Made by a program: the position numbers and the translations under genes. A DNA stretch of 64,000 nucleotides from NCBI RefSeq assembly GCF_030695065.1, contig NZ_JAUYTR010000023.1, positions 620,001 to 684,000 of the forward strand, in the 5' to 3' direction. This DNA comes from Sediminibacterium sp. (GTDB lineage: Bacteria; Bacteroidota; Bacteroidia; Chitinophagales; Chitinophagaceae). The notes under the pieces are model-generated. The model was not told where the DNA came from. It saw only the letters and a list, made by a program, of their open reading frames with translations, and made no database searches. Of the stretch, positions 44,523-55,000 are shown one piece after another (position 1 is the stretch's first letter; each line of letters starts with the position of its first letter).

Positions 44523-44530
44523 TAAATTTG
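44523..44530 (+). promoter_or_regulatory. TAnnTTTG -7 element of the M3 peptidase gene
   Basis: TAAATTTG, a perfect match, ends 18 bases before the ATG at 44549. Confidence 0.6.
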
Positions 44531-44548
44531 CACTCAAATTAATTGAAT

Positions 44549-46270
44549 ATGCATCCAAAAGCCGCTATACAGAAGATTCCACGAACATTATTATCCGCAG
44601 ATTATACCGTAACAGATTGGAACGGCTTGGAGCCCTTTTTTAAAGAACTAAGTGAAAGAGCTATAACTAGTAAGGCCGAATTAGAGGATTGGTTGGCCAA
44701 TTTAAGTGAATTAGAAGCAGTAGTAAGCGAAGATGCCTGCTGGAGACAAATTAAAATGACTTGCGACACTACCAATAAAAGTTTAGAAGAGGCATTTACT
44801 TATTTCTGTATGGAAATTCAACCCAAATTGCAACATTATGCCGATACGCTCAATAAAAAACTAGTGAACTGTCCTTTCACTGCAGAGTTAGATCAGGCTG
44901 CATATCATACTTATTTGCGTTCGGTTAAAAAGAGCATTGAATTATTTAGGGAAGAAAATATTCCCATTTTAGCGGAATTAAGTGTTCTACAACAACAATA
45001 CGGAGCCATTGCTGGTAAAATGACTGTTGAAGTAGAAGGTAAGGAGTATACTTTGCAACAAGCTGCTAAGTTTTTGGAAAGCAGTGACCGAAAAGTTAGA
45101 GAGGCTGTTTATTATAAAATTCAGGAAAGAAGAAAGCAAGACGAGCAGCCCATGCACGAATTGTACAGTTCATTAATTGCTAAGCGTCACCAAATAGCTA
45201 TTAACGCAGGCTTTGAAAATTATCGAGATTATAAATTTAAAGAGCTGGGCCGATTTGATTATACCAAAGAAGACTGCTTTCAGTTTCATGATGCAGTTAA
45301 GCAATATGTACTCCCATTGGTGAATGAAATATATAATCGGAAAAAGGAAAAGCTACAGTTAGATTCGCTAAAACCATGGGACACTGAAGCAGAACCCGCT
45401 GGCACAGCACCTTTAAAACCATTTACCACGGGCGAAGAATTGTATGAAAAAACCGTAAAATGTTTTGATCAACTCAATCCTTTTTTTGCAGACTGCTTGC
45501 GCAAGATGAAAGAGATGAATCATTTTGATTTAGAAAGTAGAAAAGGCAAAGCCCCAGGGGGATACAATTGCCCATTAGCAGAAAGTGGTGCGCCATTTAT
45601 TTTTATGAATGCAGCTGGGCAAATGAGCGACGTTACTACCATGGTGCACGAAGGTGGTCATGCAGTTCATTCTTTTCTGGCACATCCCTTAAAATTGTCT
45701 GCCTTTAAAGAGTACCCAATGGAAATTGCTGAAGTAGCTAGTATGGCAATGGAATTATTTAGCATGGATCATTGGCAGGCATTTTTTGACAATGAAGCCG
45801 ATTTAAAGAGAGCCAAAGAGCACCAATTAGAAAGAACCATCACTATTTTTCCATGGATTGCTATCATTGATCAATTTCAACATTGGGTATATGAACACCC
45901 GCAGCATACTGTAGAAGAAAGAACGAATGAGTGGATGCGTATTTTAAATGATTTTTCTACCAATAGCATTGATTATACAGGCTTGGATGAATTTAGAAAA
46001 ATAGGATGGCAAAGACAATTGCATTTATTTGAAGTACCGTTCTATTATATTGAATACGGAATTGCTCAATTAGGGGCAATTGGGTTGTGGATGCAATACA
46101 AACAAAACCCCAATAAGGCATTAGAAAATTATATGAATGCCTTGAGTTTGGGCGGTACTAAAACTTTACCTGAATTATATAAAGCAGCTGGGTTAGAATT
46201 TAATCTAACACCAGCTTATATTAAAACTTTAATGGAATTTGTAAAGACCGAAATGGATCAACTTAAGTAA
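44549..46270 (+). CDS. M3 family oligoendopeptidase
   Basis: A 573-residue zinc metallopeptidase of the thimet/PepF clan, cleaving short peptides in the cytosol. The zinc motif is HEGGH (residues 367-371, in TMVHEGGHAVHSF), with the third ligand expected in MEIAEVASMAMEL. There is no signal peptide. ATG at 44549 is preferred over TTG two codons before it. Confidence 0.94.
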   Translation: MHPKAAIQKIPRTLLSADYTVTDWNGLEPFFKELSERAITSKAELEDWLANLSELEAVVSEDACWRQIKMTCDTTNKSLEEAFTYFCMEIQPKLQHYADTLNKKLVNCPFTAELDQAAYHTYLRSVKKSIELFREENIPILAELSVLQQQYGAIAGKMTVEVEGKEYTLQQAAKFLESSDRKVREAVYYKIQERRKQDEQPMHELYSSLIAKRHQIAINAGFENYRDYKFKELGRFDYTKEDCFQFHDAVKQYVLPLVNEIYNRKKEKLQLDSLKPWDTEAEPAGTAPLKPFTTGEELYEKTVKCFDQLNPFFADCLRKMKEMNHFDLESRKGKAPGGYNCPLAESGAPFIFMNAAGQMSDVTTMVHEGGHAVHSFLAHPLKLSAFKEYPMEIAEVASMAMELFSMDHWQAFFDNEADLKRAKEHQLERTITIFPWIAIIDQFQHWVYEHPQHTVEERTNEWMRILNDFSTNSIDYTGLDEFRKIGWQRQLHLFEVPFYYIEYGIAQLGAIGLWMQYKQNPNKALENYMNALSLGGTKTLPELYKAAGLEFNLTPAYIKTLMEFVKTEMDQLK

Positions 46271-46277
46271 AATTGGT

Positions 46278-47582
46278 TTATTCGGGCTTAGGCCCAGCTG
46301 GTGGATTATTGCCTTGAGCCGGTCTAGGTGGTCTATTTTGTTGAGGGCCTCTTGGTCCACGTGATTGTTGCGGATTATTTTGCTGCGGTCTACGTGGGCC
46401 TTGATTAGGACCACGCTGAGGACCGTTCCCCTGTGGTCTATTTTGTTGAGGTCCGCCTTGATTACTTCTTTGTTGATCCCTTCTTCTTCTATCGTTTTTC
46501 TCCAACGATTTCAAACTGATTTGGCCAACCAATTCAACAAATGCAGGTTCAGCTTCTTTTTGTTTGCTGTTTACAATTTCAACAGCTTGTAATTCATCTA
46601 CACGCTGTCCTTGTTTATTCAATCGTTTAATTTCTTTAACTCTATCTATGGTTAATGGATAATGCTTGGTATTATTTGGAAGAATATACCACATTAAATT
46701 TTTGAAAATATCTTTCTTAATTAAATGCGCAGTACCCATTGCAGTGTCTAGTGTATCTGCGTAATCAGGGAATTGTTGTAATGCATCTAAATAAGTATCT
46801 AACTCATAATTTAAGCAGCATTTCAATCTTCCACATTGACCACTCAATTTAGTTTGATTGATTGAAAGATTTTGATAACGTGCAGCAGTGGTATTAACAC
46901 TTTTGAAGTCGTTTAGCCAAGTACTACAGCATAATTCTCTACCGCAAGAACCAATTCCGCCTAATTTGGCAGCTTCCTGACGAATGCCTATTTGCCTCAT
47001 TTCTACTTTAATCTTAAAGTCGCCGGCAAAAATTTTAATCATTTCACGAAAGTCAACTCTATCATCTGCGGTATAAAAGAAAGTACCTTTTTTACCATCC
47101 GCCTGAATTTCTACTTCACTCAATTTCATTTGTAAATTCAAACTACGAGCAATAGTGCGGCTTCTGGCCAATATTTCTTTCTCTCTGCTTTTACTTATTT
47201 CAAAGCTTTCAATATCTCTGTCTGTACTCTTACGTAGAATCTTTTTGATTTCTGGGCTAAACTCGTCTACCTGTTTTTTCTTCAGCTGCATACGAACCAA
47301 TTCGCCAGTAAGACTTACTTCGCCCACATCAAAACCACTAACCCCTTCAACGGTTACGTATTCTCCTTTCTCTAAATATTGTAAGGTGGTATTTCTAAAA
47401 AATTCTTTTCTGCTTCCTTGTTTAAAGCTTACTTCAACAATTCTGCAGTTACTTTCAGGATCGCTAAAAGGCAAATTCATTAACCAATCGTGCACGTTTA
47501 AACGATTACATCCACCCGTGCTGCAGCCTCCGTTACTTTTACAACCATTTGGCTTCCCCGTTCCACAAGATCCACATCCCAT
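46278..47582 (-). CDS. ricT: RicT/PSP1 family protein with a disordered basic tail
   Basis: A 434-residue protein with a cysteine-rich N-terminus (GCGSCGTGKPNGC and CSTGGC), the PSP1 domain, and the cluster motif SCGRELCCSTWL, then GQCGRLKCCLNYE, as in RicT (YaaT), which binds iron-sulfur clusters with RicA and RicF in Bacillus. The last 75 residues are low-complexity, rich in Pro, Gln, Asn, Arg and Gly, and probably disordered. It follows holB after 35 bp on the same strand, a pairing typical of Bacteroidota. Confidence 0.92.
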   Translation of the reverse strand: MGCGSCGTGKPNGCKSNGGCSTGGCNRLNVHDWLMNLPFSDPESNCRIVEVSFKQGSRKEFFRNTTLQYLEKGEYVTVEGVSGFDVGEVSLTGELVRMQLKKKQVDEFSPEIKKILRKSTDRDIESFEISKSREKEILARSRTIARSLNLQMKLSEVEIQADGKKGTFFYTADDRVDFREMIKIFAGDFKIKVEMRQIGIRQEAAKLGGIGSCGRELCCSTWLNDFKSVNTTAARYQNLSINQTKLSGQCGRLKCCLNYELDTYLDALQQFPDYADTLDTAMGTAHLIKKDIFKNLMWYILPNNTKHYPLTIDRVKEIKRLNKQGQRVDELQAVEIVNSKQKEAEPAFVELVGQISLKSLEKNDRRRRDQQRSNQGGPQQNRPQGNGPQRGPNQGPRRPQQNNPQQSRGPRGPQQNRPPRPAQGNNPPAGPKPE

Positions 47583-47617
47583 ATATATATAATAATAAGA
47601 AGTTCTTTAATAGGTAC

Positions 47618-48817
47618 CTATTTACTCAAAATTAGGGTTTTGTTCTGAATGATATGGTATAGTTTAATAGTGAGTGCCTGAAACAGCATTTTAGCGTGAG
47701 CATTGCGTTCTATATAGTAAGCGGCTTTGTCTAGCTCTTCTATAATGCATTCTTGTTGACTAACAGAGGCAATTTTATTGAGTCTTTTGGCAAAGTCTTT
47801 TTCAGGTTCACCTAGTTTAACCAAATCTTCTCCAATTACCCTAATACGAATACTCTGTTCTAATAAATGATTAAAATAGCGTAAGAACTGTTTTTGTTTC
47901 TCTCTCCCCAGTCTACTGATTTCGTCTATAAATTTAAGCTGAGCAGCAGGACCAGTTTTAAGCATTGCATTTAACCATTCTCTAAGCAATGACTGCCAGT
48001 CTTCATCGCCATGCTGTAATAATTGTAAAGCTTCTCTATAGTTGCCTTCACATATACCGGTAATCTGCCGGGCAGTTTCTTCGTTGGCTTTAGCTCGCTC
48101 AATTAAGGCTTGTTCAATGTCTTTGTCATCAAGAGCAGGAATTCGAACCAACTGGCATCTGCTTAAAATAGTTGCCAGCATTTGTTCTTCGTTCTCGGCT
48201 ACTAATAAAAAAATGGTATTGGGTGGAGGTTCTTCAATCAGTTTCAATAATTTATTTCCTTCCTTGCCTAAGTATTCAGGCATCCACACCAATAATACTT
48301 TGTATTTACTTTCAAAACTCTTTAAGCTAAGCTCTCTTATAATTTGATTACACTCTTCGGCAGTAATATTTCCTTGCTTATTGTCTGCACCAATACTTTG
48401 TAACCAATCGTACACATTTCCGTAAGGCATTGTTTGTACAAAACTTCTCCATTCTTCAATATAATCTGAACTAATAGGTTTATCGCCCGATTTACGAGGA
48501 ATCACGGGATAAGTAAAATGCAAATCGGGGTGCACCAGTTTGTCTGCTCGTAAATAAGCAGGTTCATTGGCTATTTGATTTGGGTCAATAAAAGCTGGGG
48601 CAGGTGCCAAAGCGGTCATTCCACCAAACAGATCTTCCACCACAGGGGCTTCCGCAGGAAGACTTACAATATATTGCGCAAAAGCCATTGCCAACGGAAG
48701 TCCACCAGCACCTTCCTTAGCAAGAAACAATAGGGCATGGCTAAGCCTATTGTGCTCTACCATTTCAACTAAATGTTGTTTAATGGCATCATGACCTATT
48801 ACATCTGAAAAAAGCAT
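47618..48817 (-). CDS. holB: DNA polymerase III delta' subunit-type protein
   Basis: A 399-residue clamp-loader subunit homologue. The start FSDVIGHDAIKQHLVEMV and SHALLFLAKEGAGGLPLAMA match delta' proteins. The Walker A is degenerate (no GKT) and the zinc cysteines of E. coli delta' are absent, consistent with a non-hydrolysing delta'. LLKLIEEPPPNTIFLLVAE with an SRC sensor (TILSRCQLVRIP) is present. It is followed by ricT. Confidence 0.9.
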   Translation of the reverse strand: MLFSDVIGHDAIKQHLVEMVEHNRLSHALLFLAKEGAGGLPLAMAFAQYIVSLPAEAPVVEDLFGGMTALAPAPAFIDPNQIANEPAYLRADKLVHPDLHFTYPVIPRKSGDKPISSDYIEEWRSFVQTMPYGNVYDWLQSIGADNKQGNITAEECNQIIRELSLKSFESKYKVLLVWMPEYLGKEGNKLLKLIEEPPPNTIFLLVAENEEQMLATILSRCQLVRIPALDDKDIEQALIERAKANEETARQITGICEGNYREALQLLQHGDEDWQSLLREWLNAMLKTGPAAQLKFIDEISRLGREKQKQFLRYFNHLLEQSIRIRVIGEDLVKLGEPEKDFAKRLNKIASVSQQECIIEELDKAAYYIERNAHAKMLFQALTIKLYHIIQNKTLILSK

Positions 48818-48844
48818 TGATTAAAATAAAGTAGTACACAAATA

Positions 48845-48874
48845 AAAAAGAGAATGTGCTAACATTCTCTTTTT
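48845..48874. terminator. Bidirectional hairpin terminator
   Basis: AAAAAGAGAATGT, loop GCTA, ACATTCTCTTTTT is a perfect 13-bp stem. It lies just after the stop of the glutathione peroxidase gene on the minus strand and 27 bp before the holB start. Confidence 0.85.
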
Positions 48875-48893
48875 ACAAAAATAGTTGAATAAA

Positions 48894-49427
48894 CTACTTT
48901 ACAAATTTTAATATTTCATCGCTATCAGGCTTTACTTTGCTTGGGAAGTATTGTAATAACTTGCCATTTTCATCTAGTAAAAACTTACCGAAGTTCCATC
49001 CAATTTCAGCGTCTAATACACCATTTTCTGCTTTGGAAGTAAGCCATTTGTAAATAGGGGCCATATCGCTCCCCTTTACACTTACTTTACTGGCTAAAGG
49101 AAAACTAACCCCAAAACGTGCCTTACAAAAATCTTGAATTTCAGTGTCGCTACCTGGCTCTTGACCACCAAAGTTATTTGCAGGGAATCCTACGATTACC
49201 AATTTGTCTTTATACTGATCGTACACTTTTTGTAAAGCTTCATATTGAGGGGTATAACCACATTTAGATGCAGTATTCACCACCAAAATTTTCTTGCCCT
49301 TAAAGGAAGAGAAATCAATTGTTTTGCCTTCAATAGACTTTACTTTAAAACTATGAATACTATTTACACCTGGGAAACTGAATGCACTAAGCATAATGAA
49401 AGCAGCAATGGAAAGGATATATTTCAT
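48894..49427 (-). CDS. Glutathione peroxidase family protein, exported
   Basis: A 177-residue thiol peroxidase with a signal peptide (YILSIAAFIMLSAFSFPG). The catalytic cysteine is C56 in NTASKCGYTPQY (cysteine, not selenocysteine). PANNFGGQEPG supplies the catalytic glutamine region, and WNFGKFLLDENG the tryptophan and asparagine. It probably uses thioredoxin-like reductants in the periplasm. It is a single gene ending in a clear terminator. Confidence 0.93.
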   Translation of the reverse strand: MKYILSIAAFIMLSAFSFPGVNSIHSFKVKSIEGKTIDFSSFKGKKILVVNTASKCGYTPQYEALQKVYDQYKDKLVIVGFPANNFGGQEPGSDTEIQDFCKARFGVSFPLASKVSVKGSDMAPIYKWLTSKAENGVLDAEIGWNFGKFLLDENGKLLQYFPSKVKPDSDEILKFVK

Positions 49428-49476
49428 GACTTTTTATTTATACAACGAATGTAAGTGGAATTTGTTTAGCTAAATG

Positions 49477-50178
49477 TTAAACGGTGTATGCAGCAGTGGC
49501 CACACTTACAGTAGTACCTTCAACTTGAAGTATAGCTCTTGCACAAGCTTCTAAACTGGCCCCAGTAGTAATTACATCATCAATTAGTAAGATATTTTTA
49601 TTTTTTATCATATTTGGTTCCGATGCCCAAAAAGCCTCTTCCATGTTTTTCCATCGGTTCAATCGATTGCCCTGGGTTTGACTACTGGTATATATAACCC
49701 TGCTAACGGCTTGAGTGCAGCGTTTTTTTGGCCAGACCTCTGTAATCCCCTCACAAATAATGCTTGCTTGGTTATAGCCCCGTTGAAACTCCTTTTTTGG
49801 GTGCAATGGTAGTGGAATTAATAAATCAATATGGTTAAAACGTTCAGATTGCCGCAATTCTCTTCCCATGAACCGACCTAAAAAACGTCCTGCAGAAAGG
49901 TTGTTCTTGTATTTTAATTGGGCAATTAAGTGTTGAACCAGCCCAGATTTATAAAAATAGAAGCTCGATCCTCCTGCAATCAGCGGAATTCTACCTGCAA
50001 AAACCTGCTCAACGGGGTTGTTTGAATGGTCAAAAAAATGAGTTATTGGAAGTGCATTATTACATGCAGCACATAGGAATGCATTAGTATGAATATAGTC
50101 GGCACCACAGCCACTACAAATATGAGGGAAGAATAACTGTTGAAACGCGCTGATATATGTATTAATTGATATTGCCAT
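49477..50178 (-). CDS. ComF family phosphoribosyltransferase-like protein
   Basis: A 233-residue protein with an N-terminal four-cysteine zinc finger (ICSGCGADY and CAAC) and a phosphoribosyltransferase domain with LLIDDVITTGASLEACA. ComF is linked to DNA uptake in naturally competent bacteria, though most homologues are untested. It is single, between the glutathione peroxidase gene and radA. Confidence 0.9.
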   Translation of the reverse strand: MAISINTYISAFQQLFFPHICSGCGADYIHTNAFLCAACNNALPITHFFDHSNNPVEQVFAGRIPLIAGGSSFYFYKSGLVQHLIAQLKYKNNLSAGRFLGRFMGRELRQSERFNHIDLLIPLPLHPKKEFQRGYNQASIICEGITEVWPKKRCTQAVSRVIYTSSQTQGNRLNRWKNMEEAFWASEPNMIKNKNILLIDDVITTGASLEACARAILQVEGTTVSVATAAYTV

Positions 50179-50254
50179 GATGTTAAACTAGACAAACCAA
50201 TAAATAAAAATGGAAGTGAAACCCGAAAAGGAAAAAGTTTTTTAACGGAGGGTA

Positions 50255-51628
50255 TTAAAAAAGCTGTTGATATACTTCATCTACTCTACTCAATGCAATC
50301 ACTTGAATAGAGAATGCTTTAGGGTCAAAACTTTTTTTATTGAATTTAGAAACAATAATTTTTTCGAATCCTAATTTTTGAGCTTCTGCAATTCTTTGTT
50401 CAATTCTATTTACTGCTCTAATTTCTCCATTCAATCCAACTTCACCCGCAAAGCAAATATTTTTTGGAAGTGGGTTGTCTTCATACGATGATAATAATGC
50501 ACATATTACTGCAAGATCTATAGAAGGGTCTTCTATTTTTATTCCACCAGCAATATTTACAAACACATCTTTTAAACCAAATTGAAATCCACCTCTTTTT
50601 TCTAATACAGCTAATAATAATTGTAGTCTTCTTAAATCAAAACCAGTAACTGTTCTTTGTGGCGTTCCATAAACACTTGGAGTAACTAATGCTTGTACTT
50701 CAATTAATAAGGGGCGCATTCCTTCTAATGCAGCAGCAATTGCACTACCACTTAATACTTCTTCTCTTTGTGCAATTAATATTTCTGATGGATTAGTAAC
50801 CACTCTCATTCCAGCCCCACTCATTTCATATATACCTAGCTCAGATGTAGAGCCAAAGCGGTTTTTAAGCGTTCTTAGTATTCTATAAGCATAATGTCTA
50901 TCACCTTCAAACTGTAATACAGTATCAACCATATGCTCTAATATTTTTGGCCCTGCAATAGCTCCATCTTTGGTAATATGACCAATTAAAAAAACTGGTG
51001 TATTAGTTTCTTTTGCAAAGCGTTGAAATGATGCTGCGCATTCTCTAATTTGAGTAACAGTACCTGCAGAGGAATCAATTAAATTAGATTGAATGGTTTG
51101 AATTGAATCTACAATTACTAATTCTGGTTTTAATTTTTTAATTTCTTTAAAAATTATATTGGTATCTGTTTCAGTTAGCAAATAAAAATTGTCGTTACTA
51201 ATTTTTAGTCTATCTGCGCGCATTTTTATTTGTTGCTCACTTTCCTCTCCACTGATGTATAAAACTTTTAATTGTTTTATTAAGAGTCCGTTTTGTAAAA
51301 ACAAAGTACTCTTTCCAATTCCTGGTTCACCAGCAACTAATACCAAACTGCCAGGAACAATTCCTCCACCTAACACTCTATTTAATTCTGCATCACTTGT
51401 AACAATTCTTTTTTCCTCTTTAAAATCGATATCGCTTAGCGCAATTGTTTTGTTGGTCCGTTTTTTTTCAGGATAGTCTTCCCAAGTAGTTTTTTCTTTT
51501 GCATCACCACTCTGAATTATTTCTTCCGAAAAAGTATTCCATTGATTACACGATGGACATTTTCCAATCCACTTGGTGCTTTCATATCCACAATTGCTAC
51601 AAAAAAAAGCGGTTTTAATCTTGCTCAT
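50255..51628 (-). CDS. radA: DNA repair protein RadA
   Basis: A 457-residue RecA-related helicase for branch migration in recombination. An N-terminal zinc finger (FFCSNCGYESTKW, then GKCPSCNQW) precedes the ATPase (AGEPGIGKSTLFL), the RadA KNRFGS motif (TLKNRFGSTSELG), and the Lon-like C-terminal domain. ATG at 51628 is chosen since it directly precedes the zinc finger. A hairpin lies 44 bp upstream. Confidence 0.97.
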   Translation of the reverse strand: MSKIKTAFFCSNCGYESTKWIGKCPSCNQWNTFSEEIIQSGDAKEKTTWEDYPEKKRTNKTIALSDIDFKEEKRIVTSDAELNRVLGGGIVPGSLVLVAGEPGIGKSTLFLQNGLLIKQLKVLYISGEESEQQIKMRADRLKISNDNFYLLTETDTNIIFKEIKKLKPELVIVDSIQTIQSNLIDSSAGTVTQIRECAASFQRFAKETNTPVFLIGHITKDGAIAGPKILEHMVDTVLQFEGDRHYAYRILRTLKNRFGSTSELGIYEMSGAGMRVVTNPSEILIAQREEVLSGSAIAAALEGMRPLLIEVQALVTPSVYGTPQRTVTGFDLRRLQLLLAVLEKRGGFQFGLKDVFVNIAGGIKIEDPSIDLAVICALLSSYEDNPLPKNICFAGEVGLNGEIRAVNRIEQRIAEAQKLGFEKIIVSKFNKKSFDPKAFSIQVIALSRVDEVYQQLF

Positions 51629-51671
51629 AATTGAAAATATAAGGGACTTTTCAGGGAGATATTTAAAACGC

Positions 51672-51701
51672 AAAAGGGCCAACAATGATGTTGACCCTTT
51701 T
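51672..51701. terminator. Terminator-like hairpin upstream of radA
   Basis: AAAAGGGCCAACA, loop ATGA, TGTTGACCCTTTT pairs with one mismatch and has A/T runs on both sides. It lies between divergent genes, 44 bp before radA, so it would end an unannotated transcript or attenuate radA. Confidence 0.55.
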
Positions 51702-51807
51702 ACTTACTAACCCATTAAATTCTACCACTAAATTACCAAAATAGGCCAAACTGCAAAATTAATTTTTGTTCACACGATCTATTTTCTGCGCTGTTGAATC
51801 TTTAAGA

Positions 51808-51824
51808 TAATTGAATATCAATTA
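51808..51824. promoter_or_regulatory. Inverted repeat in the susC upstream region
   Basis: TAATTGA-ATA-TCAATTA has perfect 7-bp arms. It is AT-rich, so chance is possible, but it shares its architecture (3-base spacer) with the repeat at 51991-52005. Confidence 0.3.
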
Positions 51825-51990
51825 AATACAAGTAAGGCAATAAAAATATATAAAAAAATTCTATTCATAAATCTTTTGCACGTAACTTTTTAGAAATTGA
51901 TGGGCTATTGATTTTAAAACCTAAGATCTTCTTTAAATGAATCAACTAATTCTTTAACAAACTGTAAAAAAAACCATTAACAATTTCTTT

Positions 51991-52005
51991 ACAAATGAAA
52001 TTTGT
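51991..52005. promoter_or_regulatory. Inverted repeat in the susC promoter region
   Basis: ACAAAT-GAA-ATTTGT has perfect 6-bp arms, 55 bp before the susC start, where a promoter or regulator site is expected. Confidence 0.35.
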
Positions 52006-52059
52006 GTTATTTTAGGGCTTCATTGGTTTGTTAGCCAATGGTGAACTAAAAAACTAATT

Positions 52060-55000
52060 ATGAGAAAAAAACTGCTAGTAGGGCTTTTTGCCCTCTTCTG
52101 TGTTGTGGTGGCTCATGCACAAACAACTGTGTCTGGTAAAGTTACCGACGCAGCAAACGGGGCTCCTTTGGGTGGCGTAACCGTAAAAGCAAAAGGTACA
52201 GCTGTTACATCGGTTACTGGTGCCGATGGTGCTTACAGTATTAAAATCACTTCAAGTGTAAAAACATTGGTATTCTCTTATGTTGGATACAGTGATGTAG
52301 AAGCTCCTGTTAGAGGAACAACGGTAGATGTTGCTTTAAATTCAGCTGTTTCTAACCTTAGTGAAGTAATTGTTACAGGTTTTGGTGGCGCTCAAATTAA
52401 AAGAGAAGTTACCGGTAACATTGCTCGTGTAAAAGGTAAAGACATAGAATACATGCCAACCCCAAGTGTGGATGCAGCTCTTCAAGGAAAAGCTGCTGGT
52501 GTATTTGTAAATAGCCAATCTGGTAAATTAGGTCAGGCTGTAACTGTACGTGTAAGAGGTAACTCTTCAATTAGTGCCAATAGCCAGCCTTTATATGTAT
52601 TGGATGGTATTCCAATGACTTCGAATAGCCAAAGTTCTTACGGTGGTGCAACCAATCCATTGGTAGACCTTAACCCGAACGATATTGAGTCTATTGAAGT
52701 ATTAAAAGATGCATCTGCTGGAGCCATCTTCGGTTCTCGTGCTGCAAATGGGGTAGTATTAATCACCACTAAAAAAGGTCGTGCAGGTAAAACTCAGGTA
52801 ACTTTCAACTACCAAACAGGTGCTGCTGAAGCAACCAAGCGTTTGGCTATGTTGAATTCTGAAGAATATGCAACCCTTATTTTAGAAGGGGCTAAATACC
52901 GTGATGATTTAGATGGTACACCAATTACTGATCCTAATAGCTGGACCGCTTATGTTAAGGACGGTGTTATGGATTATTACAGCTATGGCAATTGGTCTAA
53001 AGATCCAAAGAAAACGTATGACTGGCAAGACGCAGTTTTTCAAAAAGCCCCTTATAGACAAGCTGATTTGCAAATCAGAGGTGGTACTGATAAAACCAAG
53101 TTTTTCTCTTCATTCCAACATTTAGAGCAAACCGGTACCATGGTAGGTAATGAATTGCAAAGAACAACAGGCCGTTTAAATATTGACCAAAAAGTAAACG
53201 ACTGGTTAGATATGGGGGTTTCTTTAAGCCTTTCAAGAACCTATAACAGACGTTTACCAGATGATAACGCATTCTCAAATCCTTTGCAAGCAATTGCATT
53301 GATGCCAATGAATCCTTTTACCGATCCTAATACAGGCTTGCCTTCTGGCACCCCTCCTGGAGATGTAAATATTCCATTGTACTATAATCCAATTTTGACT
53401 GTAAACTATGCTAAGTATACGCAAGATGTTTACAGAACATTTGGTAACGCTTATATTAAAGCTTATTTGGCAAAAGGTTTAACATTCCAAACTGAATTTG
53501 GAATGGATTATTTAAGCCAAAACGAGGAAGGTTATTTCCAAAATCAAACCGTTAGAAACCAAACCAGAGCTTCTGCAGGTTTAGGTTCTAATAGAGGTGC
53601 ATTTGTTACCAACTATAATACACAATCATACTTTAATTATAGCACTGTAATTAAGAAGCACAATATTAGTGCTACTTTAGGTACCCAGTACCAACAGTCT
53701 CAAGCTAAGTATAACTTTACAGAAGGTACTGCATTCCCATCTAACTCATATCAGAAGATTGCAAGTGCTGCTACCATTTCAAGTGGTAGTTCTTCTCAAA
53801 CAGATTTCAGGTTCTTATCTTATTTCTTAAGAGGTAACTATACTTTCGACGAAAAGTACATTGTTGCAGCTAGTGCGCGTATTGACCAGTCTTCTAGATT
53901 TGGTAAAAACTCAAGATCTGGATTCTTCCCGGCAGTTTCTGCAGGATGGATCATGAGTAATGAGAAGTTTTTACAAGACAGCAAAATCTTTAGTTTCTTA
54001 AAATTACGTGCTAGCTATGGTATCGTAGGTAATGCGGAAATTGGAAACTTCCCTCAATTGGGTCTATTCTCTGGAGATGCTGGTTATGCAGGTGCTGCGG
54101 GTCAGCGTCCTTCTCAACTTAGAAACGATAACTTAAAGTGGGAAACTACTAAACAGTTCGACATAGGTATCGACTTCGGTATTTTGAATAACCGTATTAC
54201 CGGTGAAATTGACTACTATGTTAAGAAAACCGATGGTTTATTGTTGAACGTTAATATTCCTGCAACAACTGGTTTCAATAGCCAAGTTAGAAACGTAGGT
54301 AAGTTAGAGAACAAGGGTTTTGAATTTGTATTAAATACCCAAAACTTAATTGGTGCTTTCAAATGGGGTACCAGCTTTAATATCGCTCGTAACATTGGTA
54401 AAGTAACCGATATTCAAGGTCAAATTATTGAGGGCGGTATCAGTAGTATGAACCGTGTGGAAGAAGGCTATGCAGTAGGCGTATTCTACACACCGCAATA
54501 CGCTGGAGTTGATCCTGCAAACGGAAACGCTTTATTCTATTTAAATACCAAGAATGCGGATGGTTCTTTAAATAAAGGAACAACAAGTATTTATTCTCAA
54601 GCACAGCGTATAGTAGCGGGAGATCCAAACCCAGATTATATCTTAGGTATTACCAATACTTTCTCTTACAAAGGATTTGATGCATCAATTTTCTTTAATG
54701 GTGTATTGGGTAACGAGAACAATATTTATGGTATGGGTAGATACTCTTCTGCAAGTATGTTATACGAAGACAACAACACTGCAGATCAGTTAAGAAGATG
54801 GCAGAAGCCTGGTGATATCACCGATGTTCCTCAAGTACGTTTGTACAGAGTGAATGGCTCTCAGGCAAGCAGCCGTTATATAGTTGATGGATCGTATATC
54901 CGTTTAAGAACAGTTTCTTTGGGTTATACTTTCAATGCAAAGCAATTGTCTAAATTTAAAATCGAGCGTTTAAGATTGTATGTATCGGCTCAGAACTTGT

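Larger units (their letters stand above)
51629..52059. other. 431-bp intergenic region between radA and susC
   Basis: No protein frame is supported. The region holds a terminator-like hairpin (51672-51701), two AT-rich inverted repeats with three-base spacers (51808-51824 and 51991-52005), and the susC leader, which has a small hairpin CATTGG-N8-CCAATG at 52021-52040. No perfect TAnnTTTG is seen before susC; GAAATTTG at 51997-52004 is the nearest match. Confidence 0.6.

Noticed and set aside
46300..46480. Repeated plus-strand motif around tctattttgttgagg, resembling a short repeat array
   Set aside because: The repeats are imperfect, irregularly spaced and encode the Pro/Gln/Arg-rich tail of RicT; there are no spacers of equal length, so it is not a CRISPR array.
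47155..47592. 145-codon plus-strand frame antisense to ricT
   Set aside because: It is leucine/serine-rich, without start signals or a recognisable domain, and fully inside a real gene on the other strand.
47618..48817. Degenerate Walker A of HolB as evidence of a broken gene
   Set aside because: Delta' subunits commonly lack a functional P-loop; the rest of the protein is intact.
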